Below are positions 21,729-32,787 of a stretch of DNA of 61,920 nucleotides, one piece after another. Numbering within the stretch: the stretch's first letter is position 1; each line of letters begins with the position of its first letter. The position numbers and the translations under genes are program-made. Source of the DNA: Gnetum montanum (Eukaryota > Streptophyta > Gnetopsida > Gnetales > Gnetaceae); contig MNCI01022125.1 in NCBI GenBank assembly GCA_015680685.1, positions 1,056,956 to 1,118,875 of the forward strand. Direction: 5' to 3'. A model generated the notes under the pieces. That model was not told where the DNA came from and did not search any database. It saw only the letters and a program-made list of their open reading frames with translations.

Positions 21729-24700
21729 ATGGAATCTTCCCAAGTCAACCTAGTAACACTACCGATTGCTGACTTTGGGTCTAAAGCTTCAAACCCTATA
21801 ACTGCTACAGAATCCATAACCATTATTGAACACATAAATCCTGAAGGCCCTACACGTCAATCCCTTAGGCTACAGGGCAAAGGCCCTATTCATGCGACTC
21901 TTACACTCGAATAGTATAATTTTATTTGTGTCAAAATCCAAGCCAACCTACCCATTGATCGTATAGAGAGGGAAGCTAAGCGAGAATATGAATTCATCCA
22001 TAAAGGAGGACGTGATTTTATCCCTTCAGCTTTTGACATAATCCCACTATCTGAAAACCATCATAAACTCATATCCCAACTTCTTATGACTAGAAGTCAA
22101 GCCTTACAACTACCTCCCATAGAGCCTCAAGACGAAGAAGATGACTTTGTAGCCCAATCTGAACATGGAGAATCATACCATACTATTAGCCCCCATGCCC
22201 ACACAAATCTATTATTCTATCTTTTCCTAGAAGAAACTATGTTTCCTTCTTCATCCACAAACATTCAAGCACCTGTTCCCCATTCCATCCCTATCTTCTC
22301 CGTGCTCAATAACATTCACTCTGATGCATCCACTTCCATCATTCCTCCACCAGTGCAGTCCCAACAACTCCCCCAAACCAACGCAGGGTCAATCCTCCAA
22401 CCTCAAGTAATTGGAATACCATCAGTCATACCAGCTTCCACATCCACCCATTACATACCCCAGATGCAAATTCATAGGGCACCATTGATTACTCCTACCC
22501 AACATATTCAAGGTGTTGCCTCACAACATGTGGCTGGGCAATGGGTTCCACCAGTAGTCTCAGTCCCGAATACCATCCCACCACAACAAATGTTAGCCCA
22601 ACAACCTGCTTTTCCACAAACAATGCAACAATTAAACCATTATCATCCACAATCAACTCAATCCATTGGTTTGCCTACCGCCCAAGAATGGGCAGACACA
22701 CAAAAAATGATGCACTCGTTGGCAGAAGAATTAAAACGCCTTAAAACTTTCAACAATGAGGAAGTCAAGGTACTAGATTTCTATCAAGATGATCCAACTG
22801 ACCCCTCAGTTCCATCCTTGACCTTGCCAAAAGGAGTCTCATTACCTCAACTGACCAAGTACAATGGAGAAGGGGACCCAAATGCCCACCTAGTGACATT
22901 TAGAACCGAAAGCCTTTTACTTCAAGCATGGCCCCATGTAATCTTACAAGTGTTTGCAATGTCCTTAATTGGAAAAGCCTTAGACTGGTACTGATCTTTA
23001 CCCCGTAGCTCCATATCTTCTTTAGAGAATTTTCTACATCAGTTTTTCACCCGTTTCAAGTACAATTTGAAACCTGAATCCACACTAGATAACTTGATTC
23101 AAATTAAACAAGCGCCTTTAGAGCCAACACAGAAATTTATCCAAAGATGGAGTGCAACCTTAAACGAACTTCACAAACCTATCCCCGAAACATATTTACT
23201 CACTATCCTCAAATCAGCTGTGAATGACTTTATTAAGTCAAAACTTTATTACCTGAAAGGCTGCACATTGAGCCAAGCATTCATACAAATCAAAGACATA
23301 GAAGAAGCGGCACAAACAAGTAATGACCCAGCCTACTCAGCCTTTAGGAGCCAACACATGAGGAAAGATAAATCCAAAACAATGGTAGCAGCAGTGGTTG
23401 AGGGAAAACAACCCACTATCCCAAACAACTATGAAAGAACAGCACCCACTCATACACCTGAAAATTCCTCAAATAGAAACAACAACACAGGTCATGCATG
23501 TACCTTCGAAAGAAATGACCCTACTCAATATGCACCATTGCCCATGAAGCCTTCACAACTGCTTGATCAACTTCTAAAGGCTGGGCTAATTCAACACAAA
23601 CAAATGTCTCCTGTGGCCTCACAAAGACATGATCGCTTTTGCGAATTGGCCAAAAATCCAGCCTCAGCAACATCCAATGAATGCCCCATTCCAAAAGGCT
23701 TTAGGTTGGATAGGTTTTGTGAATATCATCAACGATGTGGTCATGGGACTGATTACTGCTTTACGTTGACACAAGACATACAACGCATGATAGATGGAGG
23801 CGAAGTAGTATTCGATGAGACAAACCCGATAAGGCCTCAAAACCAATCCATGGGGGTCTACAAAGATCCTCTCAATATCAAAGCCAATGATGCCCCATAT
23901 GTGATTAATACTATCCATATGGAAAATAGACAAGACATTCTGCGAAGACCTTTTGTGATTCGGAGGCCTTCAGAAAACACACCTACCCCAACATCTCCTC
24001 AAACCCCTTTTACCACACGCAAATCTCCCACACCATCAAAACCATTCATCATCCGCATACCTCGTTCGGTTGCCACTACAACAAACATACCATCTGAAAA
24101 CCAATCCATTCCCTTTGTGGTTCGAGTGCAAAAACACCCTGGCACACAACCCACCTTCACTTCTCGACGACCTGCGCGAGAACGTCTTGCTGATAGGCTA
24201 ATAAGAGAGCGCTTAGAAATAGAAAAAAGAGAGCACATGGAGAGAGAGAACCATGGACACGAATTAGGACTGCTAAAGCCTACATCGCTAAGCACCGTTC
24301 CCATGAGTTCGTTCGTTAATGAGCCTAGTACAAGTCACCAAAACCAAGATGAAGTCACAAGTCATATCCCAAACCCAACATTCTCAGCTACTAACGTAAA
24401 AACCCCTCCACGAGAAATACGAATGTTAGGTAAAATGGACCAAATATCTACGGATAAGAATGTCCCAAATGGTAAGGACCTAGCTAATGCATTGACCCAG
24501 GTCACAGAAGCCTTAAAACAAAAGAATACTTCTTTAAGTTTGTATGACCTAGTAATTACTTCACTAGTACATCGAGAGGCTCTCATACGAATGTTAACTT
24601 CAATTCCTGTTAGTGAGGATCTTCTTGTAGACGAACCATCCATTTATGTAGTATTATCTCCACAAATTCAAGAATCGAAGACCACATCCTTAGAGTTCCA

Positions 24701-25421
24701 TGTTAAGGACATTAAGCTAGATGAGAAAATAGGGGAAATCACCACGGCCCCTATGTTCATAATAATACAGGTTGATCATTTCAAAATACGTAGGGTGCAT
24801 GTCGATGATGGTGCAACAACAAATGTAATACCTTTTTCCATCATCGAAAAATTAGGACTCACTAAACAAGTACAACCCAGAACAACCTCTTTCTTGAGAT
24901 CCTTCAGTGGTTCTCGTGTGGGAGTGAAAGGCATGGTTACCTTAGATTTCATAGTCAGAGACCAATTCCCTACATTAGCTGAATTCATAGTGGTTGATGA
25001 AATTCCAGGGTTTAATCTGATCCTAGGACATCCTTGGCTAGCTCAACTTAAAGCCGTATCTTCACCAATCCATCAGGAGATACATCTACCTTACGAGGGT
25101 GGTGAGATCATCATACATGGGGATACAACACCGTCGATCACTTCCTCATACCTTGAGGTAGGTTAAGGGTCAGAAATTGAGTTCGTTAAACAAGAAACCA
25201 TGAACTTATATCAGAACGTGAACCCAACGTTGATTCAAAATCCAACTAGCACTGAAGAAATACAAGAAGACACAGACATAGGAGCCATTCCTGCTGATGT
25301 TTCTTGGTCAGAACTACCCTTTGACATCACTGATGAAGGGGAAGGTGAATATAAGATCATACCCATACACCCAGCACCACACGTTAAGTTACAAAAGATC
25401 AAGAGGCAACTCAATAACTAG
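21729..25421 (+). pseudogene. Tat-2 gag-protease polyprotein (one frame, three stops)
   Basis: One reading frame runs from ATG 21729, broken only by TAG 21912, TGA 22992 and TAA 25164. N-terminal KREYEFIHKGG near 21980 is conserved in Tat-B2. A Pro/Gln-rich stretch (22250-22680) follows, then capsid (22760-23330, with GKALDWY) and a basic linker. The zinc-like CEYHQRCGHGTDYC is near 23715-23760, the C-x2-H...G-H-x4-C form seen in Tat/Athila gag. PREIRMLGKM is near 24408. Protease has VDDGATTNVIPF (24800-24835) and FNLILGHPWL (25010-25040). The frame continues to 25421. Few lesions make this the youngest coding copy here. Confidence 0.9.
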
Positions 25422-26175
25422 AACAAATGATATGGACTGTTCGAAATGATGTTAAACTACGAACTATCCGAAATGACGTTAAACTATGAATTGTCCGAAA
25501 TGACGTTAAACTATGAATTGTCCGAAATGACGTTAAACTATGAACTATCCAAAATGACGTTAAACTATGAACTATCTGAAATGATGTTAAACTATGAACT
25601 GTCCGAAATGATGTTAAGCTACGAACTGTTCGAAATGACGTTAAACTACAACACGTCCGCAATGACATTAAACTAGCCACGGTCAGAAATGGCTGGTTCC
25701 ATTTAAAACTTCTTGAAAACGTTATTACCTTTGGCCCACCATGGCATAAAACTAGTAATCCTTTCTTTGACAATAGATGCAATAGTCCATCAACACTTTA
25801 AACTGATGTACCAAGCCCGAAATGGCTTTAAACTAGAGCCAACAAATTACATATTTACAAACTCTCATCATCTTACATTGAATTTCCGCTTACAAGTTAC
25901 AAGTTACAATTTAGATTCATGCACGGTTGTTGCCTTATTTTTCAAACTTACATTTAGTTGCACACATATACTCTAGAAAACAAAGCAAAATAACAAAAAA
26001 ACATGAAAAATGACATGAAACATAAAGATAACGATGTAACCATTTTCAGGCCATTACATCAGTCTTTATACATTCCACCAAACTAGTTATCCTATATTCG
26101 TTTATACTTTGTAACTCTCTTATTGAGGGAGTGTCTCTTATTTCACTCCTATTTTAATTCGCAGGAGCAAGTATC
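25422..26175 (+). other. Tat-2 protease-RT spacer (putative intron)
   Basis: 754 bp without coding function, separating two reading frames. It contains the 24-bp array (25440-25675), further single motif copies near 25790 and 25830, and ends TTTTAATTCGCAG at 26164, an acceptor-like sequence 11 nt before the RT ATG. GTTAAG at 25383, in phase with GTTAGG of Tat-1 at 1196, is a possible donor. Splicing is inferred by analogy with Ogre elements. Confidence 0.6.
25440..25675 (+). repeat. 24-bp tandem array, in phase with the reading frame
   Basis: About ten units of GTCCGAAATGACGTTAAACT plus ATGA, few mismatches. The period is a multiple of three, so an open frame survives with the octapeptide MTLNYELS-E repeated. 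The unit is the same motif as the 30-bp arrays downstream of integrase in Tat-1 and Tat-A3r. Confidence 0.9.
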
Positions 26176-27965
26176 ATGACCGACCACAACATCCTCTCAA
26201 AATTGTCTCTCAACGGACCATATGGAGATATAGAAAGAGCAATTCGCCTAGAATCTTTGGATCTAAGTCCATCCACCTATACTGATTTAATAGCCTCCAC
26301 TCAAGAAATGTCAGACTGGCCTAAAAACATAGCCAAAACTCTAGACCTAGAAGCTAACAATATCACTGAAGATCCTTTGGTTGAGATCCCCATTACCACA
26401 GTTAATGATGAAGCCAAGACCTTGAAATTAAGTGCCTTACTAGATCCACAACTCATAGGTGACATCACTCAGGTCTTAAAAGACAACGTAAAAACATTCG
26501 CATGGTCATATACAGACATGCCAGGACTAGACCCTTGGATCATCCAACATAACATTATGCTTGATGAAAAAATCAAACTAGTAAAATAAAAAGCACGAAA
26601 GGTTAGACCCGAAGTCGCATTAGTAGTCCGCGCTGAGATCACAAAGCTTTACCAAGCCGGTTTCATTCGAGCCGTTGACTATTCCGATTGGGTGTCAAAC
26701 ATTGTTGTAGTCCCCAAGAAGAACGGTAGTATACGCATATGTATTGATTTTCGTGACCTCAACATAGCTACTATAAAAGACGACTTTCCCCTACCCAATA
26801 TTGATCAACTTATTGACATGACTACTGGGCATGCATTATTATCCTTTATGGATGGATTTTTAGGCTATAATCAGATAAGAATTAATCCAGAGCATCAACT
26901 TAGAACAACTTTTATGACACCTTGGGGGACATTCTGTTATACGATGATGCCGTTTGGCCTTAAGAATGCGGGTGCTACATATCAACGAGTAATGACATAC
27001 ATATTTAGTGACTACATGCTTAAATTACTCAATGATTATGTTGATGATATAGCGGTCAAGTCTAAAACAACTAAACAACATGCAAAAGATCTAGATTTAG
27101 TGCTTAAACGTTGTCTCAAATATGACCTTAGGCTCAACCAAAAAAAGTGTGTCTTTGGAGTTAAAACAGGCAAAATGCTTGGTTTTCCTAGTTTCCAAAA
27201 TAGGGATACAGGTAGACCCTGATAAGATTAAATCAATAACCAATATGCAACCACCAAGAAACCTTACCGAACTACGTGGCCTCCAAGGTAGGCTGCAATT
27301 CATTAGACACTTTATCGAAAGGCTAATAGATAAGTTGAGTCCCATGCAACATCTATTACGAAAGAATGTACATTTCCAATGGACTCAACAATGCCAAGAA
27401 GCATTTGAGAACATAAAACGTGAGTTGGCCCAGCTACCAACTATTTACCCTCCACAAAGTGACAAACCTTTCTACATCTATCTTGCAACTTCTAGTTCTT
27501 CCATCGCATCCATGCTTTGTCAAAAACGTCAAGATGGGGCCGAGATCCCTGTATATTATCTAAGCCATGCCTTAATAGCCCATGAATAATGATACAATGA
27601 TGTAGAAAAATCATGGCTTGCCCTTGTCTTCTCTTTAAAGAAATGGCGGCATTATCTCTTCCGTAATGAAGTTTACATCATTTGTAAAGATAATGTTCTC
27701 CGTGCCATCACTAATAACATCTACGAGTGAAGTAGGTTAGCTAGGTGGAAAGCGATGATTGTAGAATTTGATTTACACTATGTCGCTCAATCTTCCATAA
27801 AAGGTCAAGCAATAGCCACACAACTAACTGTCTCACCGATGCATGATCAAGCAACGATAAACCTTGAATTCCCAGATGAAAATGTTAATAGTATAGACAC
27901 TGTACCTGATAATTATGAGGCAATTCTCTACTTTGATGGGGCCTCAACCTCTTGTGGAGGAAGTG
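26176..27965 (+). pseudogene. Tat-2 reverse transcriptase and first RNase H (lightly broken)
   Basis: ATG 26176 opens MTDHNILSKL. A stop at 26587 precedes RT motifs RICIDFRDLN (26735-26765), FMDGFLGYNQI (26848-26880) and catalytic YVDD at 27037-27048 (intact). A +1 shift near 27188 moves the frame for the thumb/connection. RNase H has IYLATSSSSIAS (27475-27510) and VYYLSHAL (27550-27575), with a stop at 27587. The second RNase H begins YFDGASTSCGGS (27930-27965), then hits a single N. Confidence 0.88.
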
Positions 27966-28187
27966 NGTTGTGCCGAACCTATAATTAACACTCTAAGTGA
28001 AGTACCTATAGCATCTGTTAGTACAACACATGCAATAGAATGGTATGATGACGTAAAAGAGTATCTTCTAAAAGGCGAACCTCCACAACACTTGACACAT
28101 GCTCAAAAGGATGCCATACAAAAATGCTCTTGCCAATACACATTAATAGGTGACACCTTGTGTTGTAAATCATATGAAGGTATTTGA
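27966..28187 (+). pseudogene. Tat-2 RNase H-integrase linker after a sequence loss
   Basis: After the N at 27966, the translation is already the post-RNase H linker (EWYDDVKEYLLKGEP near 28040-28085). Almost all of the second RNase H (about 100 codons in Tat-1) is absent. The linker runs to the start of the zinc-binding segment (GDTLCCKSYEG) and is cut at 28187. Confidence 0.75.
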
Positions 28188-28758
28188 CCAAATTCAACAA
28201 AAGTTAGCAATGGTTAACAACCATGTTGACTAAGCCTAGTTGACATAGCGAACCTTGTTGATTGGGGCTTGTCAATTAGGCCCAGTTGATGCAAGCCAAA
28301 AACTCTGTAAATACCATTGAGACTTTGTAAATTTTTGAAATTTTCTTCAAAACATGAGGGGAGTTTTTGCCATTTTTTAGGGCTCAAAACCTTCTAGAGC
28401 CCATAACTTTCCAACTATTTGTCCAAATCACTTTGTTCTTTGATCCTGCAGCTACTGGAGGTAAGCTCTTAATTGTGGGGGCTATAAACCTTAAGGTTTT
28501 CAATGAAAGTTTTTGAAAATTTTTCTAACTTTCCCAAAGAGTTAGTGAGTACAATGATATGAAACCATAAATTGTAACCCTTCCAAAAAATTTTGGAATG
28601 ACATATTAACATTAAAATACAAATAAAATAATGATTAAAATTTATTAAAACAACCACAATCACAACTTAGCCAAGTGTAACTATTCCAAGGAGATAAGGT
28701 GTTTCAATTATTTTATGTTACACAATAATTGCTAACCTGTGGTTATGTTGTAATTACA
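28188..28758 (+). other. Athila C spacer between pol and 3' ORF
   Basis: Non-coding. The block TTCTTTGATCCTGCAGCTAC near 28435-28460 matches the reverse strand of the Athila D spacer near 35560-35580, which places it upstream of the 3' ORF. About 1.4 kb of spacer present in D is missing here. Confidence 0.65.
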
Positions 28759-31650
28759 GATGGCACCAAGACCAAAACAACCATAGGAGGGAGGACCATT
28801 GCAACCAAGGGAGAAATAACCTAGGGCTGGAAGGGTCCAACAAGAATAGCCCTAGGAACAACCACAAGCAACCCATGCAATAGGACCTCTTTGAGAGGAG
28901 CCCAAAGTGAAATTTGTTTGATAGATTCTTGAAGAAGAAGTGTAAACAGAACAATCATAGTGTGGGGAAGCACTAGGACCCATACTGAGGCTAGAAGTCA
29001 CACTAACACAAGCCTACCTCAACACCATCAGACCTCATGAAATATAACTCTCAATTCTCGAGGAACTAAACTTTGGACCACTTTTAGAGCATGTTCTAGA
29101 AGAGGTGAGAACATAATTACAAACCTTTCCCATGTAACCAATCATCACTTCCAGTGGGGAGTGGTGCATGGAAGAGATGTACCTATTTTGGAACAATAGA
29201 AGGATAGGCTTCATAGTGAAGATCAAGGATATTCAGGTTTCCTACTCAACTAATGTCATTACATAAGTCCTTGGGTTACCTAACATAGGGACACAACTGG
29301 AAACGTTGTTGATACAAGCTAACCTTCAGGCCAAAAAGGAGTGGACCCAGTGGTGTTATAGGATCGACTGTAAGGAATTTGGTGCGCTCACACCAGTGGA
29401 ACACATATACTTTAAGATAGCAGCCTATCACCTCAATCCAACGGTGAGGCCTAGCAAGGTGATTACCTTTTCCACCTAAGCATGCACCACTCTAAGTGGG
29501 AGATTTTTGGTGAACCTTCCACAATTGATGTATTTAGAGATCAAGAAGTACTTGAAGAAGAATGAACATGGAAGGAAAACCCTACCTTTCCCATGCCTCA
29601 TTTGGAAACTTTGCAAAAGGAAATGGATCATTTGCTATGTAAATGGCATAATTAGACATACTCCCATTACCTCATGGTCTAAAATGATGAAAGATAAGAT
29701 ACCTGGCATGTTGAAAGAAGGAGAGCAGTAGCCACCACCTCTACCTCTTACTCAAGAAAAAACACCAAAGGCCTACATAGGTGCTACCTTTACTGCCTAC
29801 CTAAGAAACGATGTTGGAGGCCCACGTAGCCATTGAGCACTTGCACGAAATCTAAGAGAAGATCTTGCATAAGTAGGAGTAGTGTGTAAGAACAAGTGGT
29901 GTAGACCCATCTATATGTTGACCCATGATGAGTCACATTAATGAGATGGCTCAGATAGTTAGCTAAATGGAAAGAGGTGGGCCAATATTCTCTGTCCAAC
30001 AGATGTAGTTGCTCATGAGAATGAATCCTAGTGCTCAAGAGGAGATGGTGTCTTTATCTCAATACCATTTATTTCTAAATATCTCTAGGAATGTTGCCTC
30101 CTTTTTGGTGCACTTGGATGAGGGCAAGGGGGTGATTGTATTGGTGATGAAACACCAAGGGTAGGAGACCATTGTTGAAGTTGTTGTTGACCAAATTGTG
30201 GAAGTGCTTAGTGCACCTGGGGCATATGTACTAGACATATCTATACTTCAAGATGTGTAGACATCTATAGGCATGGTTAGCGAACGATTAAGTGTAGCCC
30301 ATCATGAAAAGTTGCTGGATTGACTAGTGGGGATCGGGCAACCGATTCTGGATATCTTCAATTTTTCAGACAACATTATTGTGACCCAGTCGAAGCTATT
30401 AGAAGCAAAGGAAAAATGCATAATCTTAGAGGTGTAACTTGAAATGGCTCAAGTACAAAACCAATGCTTGGCTATGGAAGTTGTTGACTTATGTACCTGT
30501 CTTGCTAATCTCATGCTTCTCTACCCAACAATAACTAGAGATGAAGCTTTTCAACAACTTGAAGAATGACTAAAATAGGTTTAGGAGAAAATGATGATGG
30601 CCATCTTCAACTAGTCCATAGCAGAAGCAAAAACCTACTTAGTTCATATGTGCCAAGAAAATGAATTATTGACCATAGAAAATCATTGCCTACACAATGT
30701 TGATGTACAAAAATAAGAAAATTCATTCATCAATAGCAGGAGTAGCTCACTAAGGTAAACACAGTGTTAAGAAAGTTTTCCATGGAGAATTGAAATCTGT
30801 TTATGGAGGAAGTTTGAGCCGTATTCTAGAAATCTACCATTGAGATTGCCACTTGGAAAAACAAGGCTCTCAAATTTGAAAGAGTCAAGAATCACCATAG
30901 AGACTAGGTTGGCCTACAGGAGGAAGTGAATGAGAAGCACATTCAAATGGCTAAGGCAAAAGAAATGAGGCCCTATAGCAACTCCAATAAGGAAGAGAGG
31001 TATGAAAACCCATCATTGATGGAATAGATGCCTATAATAGAGCAGAGATCTGCCTAAAGGAGTTGTAGATTGAAGAAATGATAGAATATATAAAATTGAC
31101 CAATCTCTGCTATGCAAACTTGACGATGCTAACTGCTAGATGACCATAGTTAGAACTTGAGAAGCAAGTGGCTAGCTCGTACTTACTATATAAGGCTGAG
31201 TTCAAGCACCATAAGGACACCAAGGACAAGCTTGCAATGGAAAATGCTAAAATTGAGGTTCTTAGGGCATAATTCTTTGATCAATGATCAACTGTTGAGA
31301 ACTTGGCAAAGAGAATGAATGATCACCAAGAGTTGCGAAACATAGTCAGGGCATTCAATATCAAGCACAAGCAATTCACTACCTAGTTCATCAATGCTAA
31401 GGAGTTCTTGTGAGTAATTCCCTATCCTTAGGATGTGCCCATTTTAGCCCACATTGATGAAGCTACGTGGATAGTGCATGATCCTATGAATAAGAAGGAG
31501 AAAATGAAGGCATTGCTGGATGTCTTTCACCTCCCATCATAAGTTGCAGTAGTAGTAGGACAGCCACAACCACCTCAGTCATCACATGTGCTTGAAGTCG
31601 GCGAAGGTCCCTCAAAACCTCAAGAGCCACTAGCACTTGGGACTATTTGA
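28759..31650 (+). pseudogene. Athila C 3' ORF: gag-like/coiled-coil protein of unknown role (broken)
   Basis: It starts ATGGCACCAAGACC. The N-terminal half (28980-29700) has KKEWTQWCYRID, FKIAAYHLNPTVRPSKVI and GRKTLPFPCLI. It resembles what is annotated in plants as a putative plant transposon protein domain; this is from memory. The C-terminal half (30360-31400) is rich in Lys/Glu/Leu heptads, a likely coiled coil. The tail (31550-31640) is Pro/Gln rich. I see no signal peptide or membrane segment, so it does not look like an envelope protein despite its position. More than twenty stops. A homologous copy in D is at 32788-35244 and 12850-13280. Confidence 0.7.
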
Positions 31651-31885
31651 CCTTCTCCACCAACTTTATGCCATCAAAGGAAGTGTCATCCAATTTTGCA
31701 GAGTCATGTCATGTTATTCAATTTTGTGTCATGAACACCATAATTTTTGTAATCTATTAATTTGTACACTTGGGCACTCAATTTTGTCATGTTAGTTAGT
31801 TTTGTTAAAGAGTTAGTCAATAATCCCATACGTTTTCAATTTTGTAAAGAACTTGAAGATGAGTTTTCATTTAGTCATGGGGGTA
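31651..31885 (+). other. Athila C 3' untranslated region and purine stretch
   Basis: T-rich non-coding DNA ending in CATGGGGGTA just before the LTR, a weak polypurine tract. Confidence 0.55.
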
Positions 31886-32787
31886 TGATGAGTCATGGGT
31901 GGCCACGTTGACTAGGTTCAGTCGACTGGGCACCATCAGCTAGGCACCGTTGATGCATCATTTCATGCATCAACTATACATCATCAACGTAGGATCTATT
32001 CTTGCCTATAAATACATGCTCACTAGCTACGTTTATGGCATTAGTTAGTCATAGTGTAGCAAAGCTCTTGTAGTTTTTCGATTTGAGACTTAGAATATTT
32101 TCTTGAGTGCCCACAATAGGAGTCATTAAGTGTATGGATCTTTGTTCAAGCATTGTTGTACCTAAGCATAATAGTGTGTATGGAAATAAGGACAAGCTTC
32201 TTGATAAACCTTGGAACATTCTATATAGTTTAGACATTTATTCATGCATTCAATGATATTAGTTATTTATTCAATGTTTTCTAATAATTAAGCTAATTTA
32301 GCAAGATAAGATAAGTAGATTAAATACATAAGTATTTCCACTTCGAGTGTAGCATGTATTCGCTTGGTAATCCTAATAGCATTATTGCTTGGTGCACCCA
32401 GTAGCAAAGTGCTTGGTAACCCAATAGTGGATACATGGGTGCAAGATGTGTATGAAAAGTAGGACTAGATGCTTATGTTAGGACTAGTTAGAGACCAGTT
32501 TGTTAGTTAATTTAGATTACTCATTAAATTACTTAATCTCTCTCTCTCTCCAAGAACCAAAGAACATAAAACATAAAATGATAAGAATCATATGTCTCGA
32601 TTACACTTAACCATACCTTTGTACTTGACAAGTGTAATTGGGAAGACAACGAATGACCTTAGGGTAAGATTCACTTCTTAGAAGACCAATGCACTAGAAA
32701 CTATAAAGTCTACAGAATTCAACCAAATCACATGTAGACACTTTGTGATTTGTATGGTTGGTCATAAGGGCATGTTGTCACTCATCA
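31886..32787 (+). repeat. 3' LTR of Athila C
   Basis: It starts TGATGAGTCATGGG and ends TGTCACTCATCA, 902 bp, with TATAAATA at 32007-32014 and a (TC)n run near 32537-32550. It pairs with 13281-14161. The right flank ACCTT is the decayed target duplication. Confidence 0.9.

Larger units (their letters stand above)
20164..28187 (+). mobile_element. Tat-2: best-preserved Tat element, 3' half missing
   Basis: 5' LTR, primer site, gag-protease in one frame with only three stops, spacer with a 24-bp tandem array, and an RT-RNase H frame with one stop and one frameshift. It ends in the RNase H-integrase linker at about 28187, where Athila C spacer sequence resumes. Integrase, 3' region and 3' LTR are absent. 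It inserted in Athila C integrase (left flank TCATG). Confidence 0.88.
13281..32787 (+). mobile_element. Athila C: complete Athila-lineage element carrying nested Tat-2
   Basis: 5' LTR at 13281-14161, primer site, gag, protease, RT, RNase H and integrase to 20163; then nested Tat-2 (20164-28187); then an inter-ORF spacer, coiled-coil 3' ORF (28759-31650) and 3' LTR (31886-32787). The target sites ACATT (13276-13280) and ACCTT (32788-32792) differ by one base. Removing the element plus one target copy restores the Athila D ORF without a gap or frame change, which is strong evidence for the boundaries. Confidence 0.88.

Noticed and set aside
25446-25676. Real repeat protein of MTLNYELSE octapeptides
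   Set aside because: It lies in a spacer after a stop, and equivalent spacers in Tat-1 and Tat-A3r are not coding.
28759-31650. Viral envelope-like gene
   Set aside because: The position fits, but no signal peptide or membrane segment is visible in either copy.
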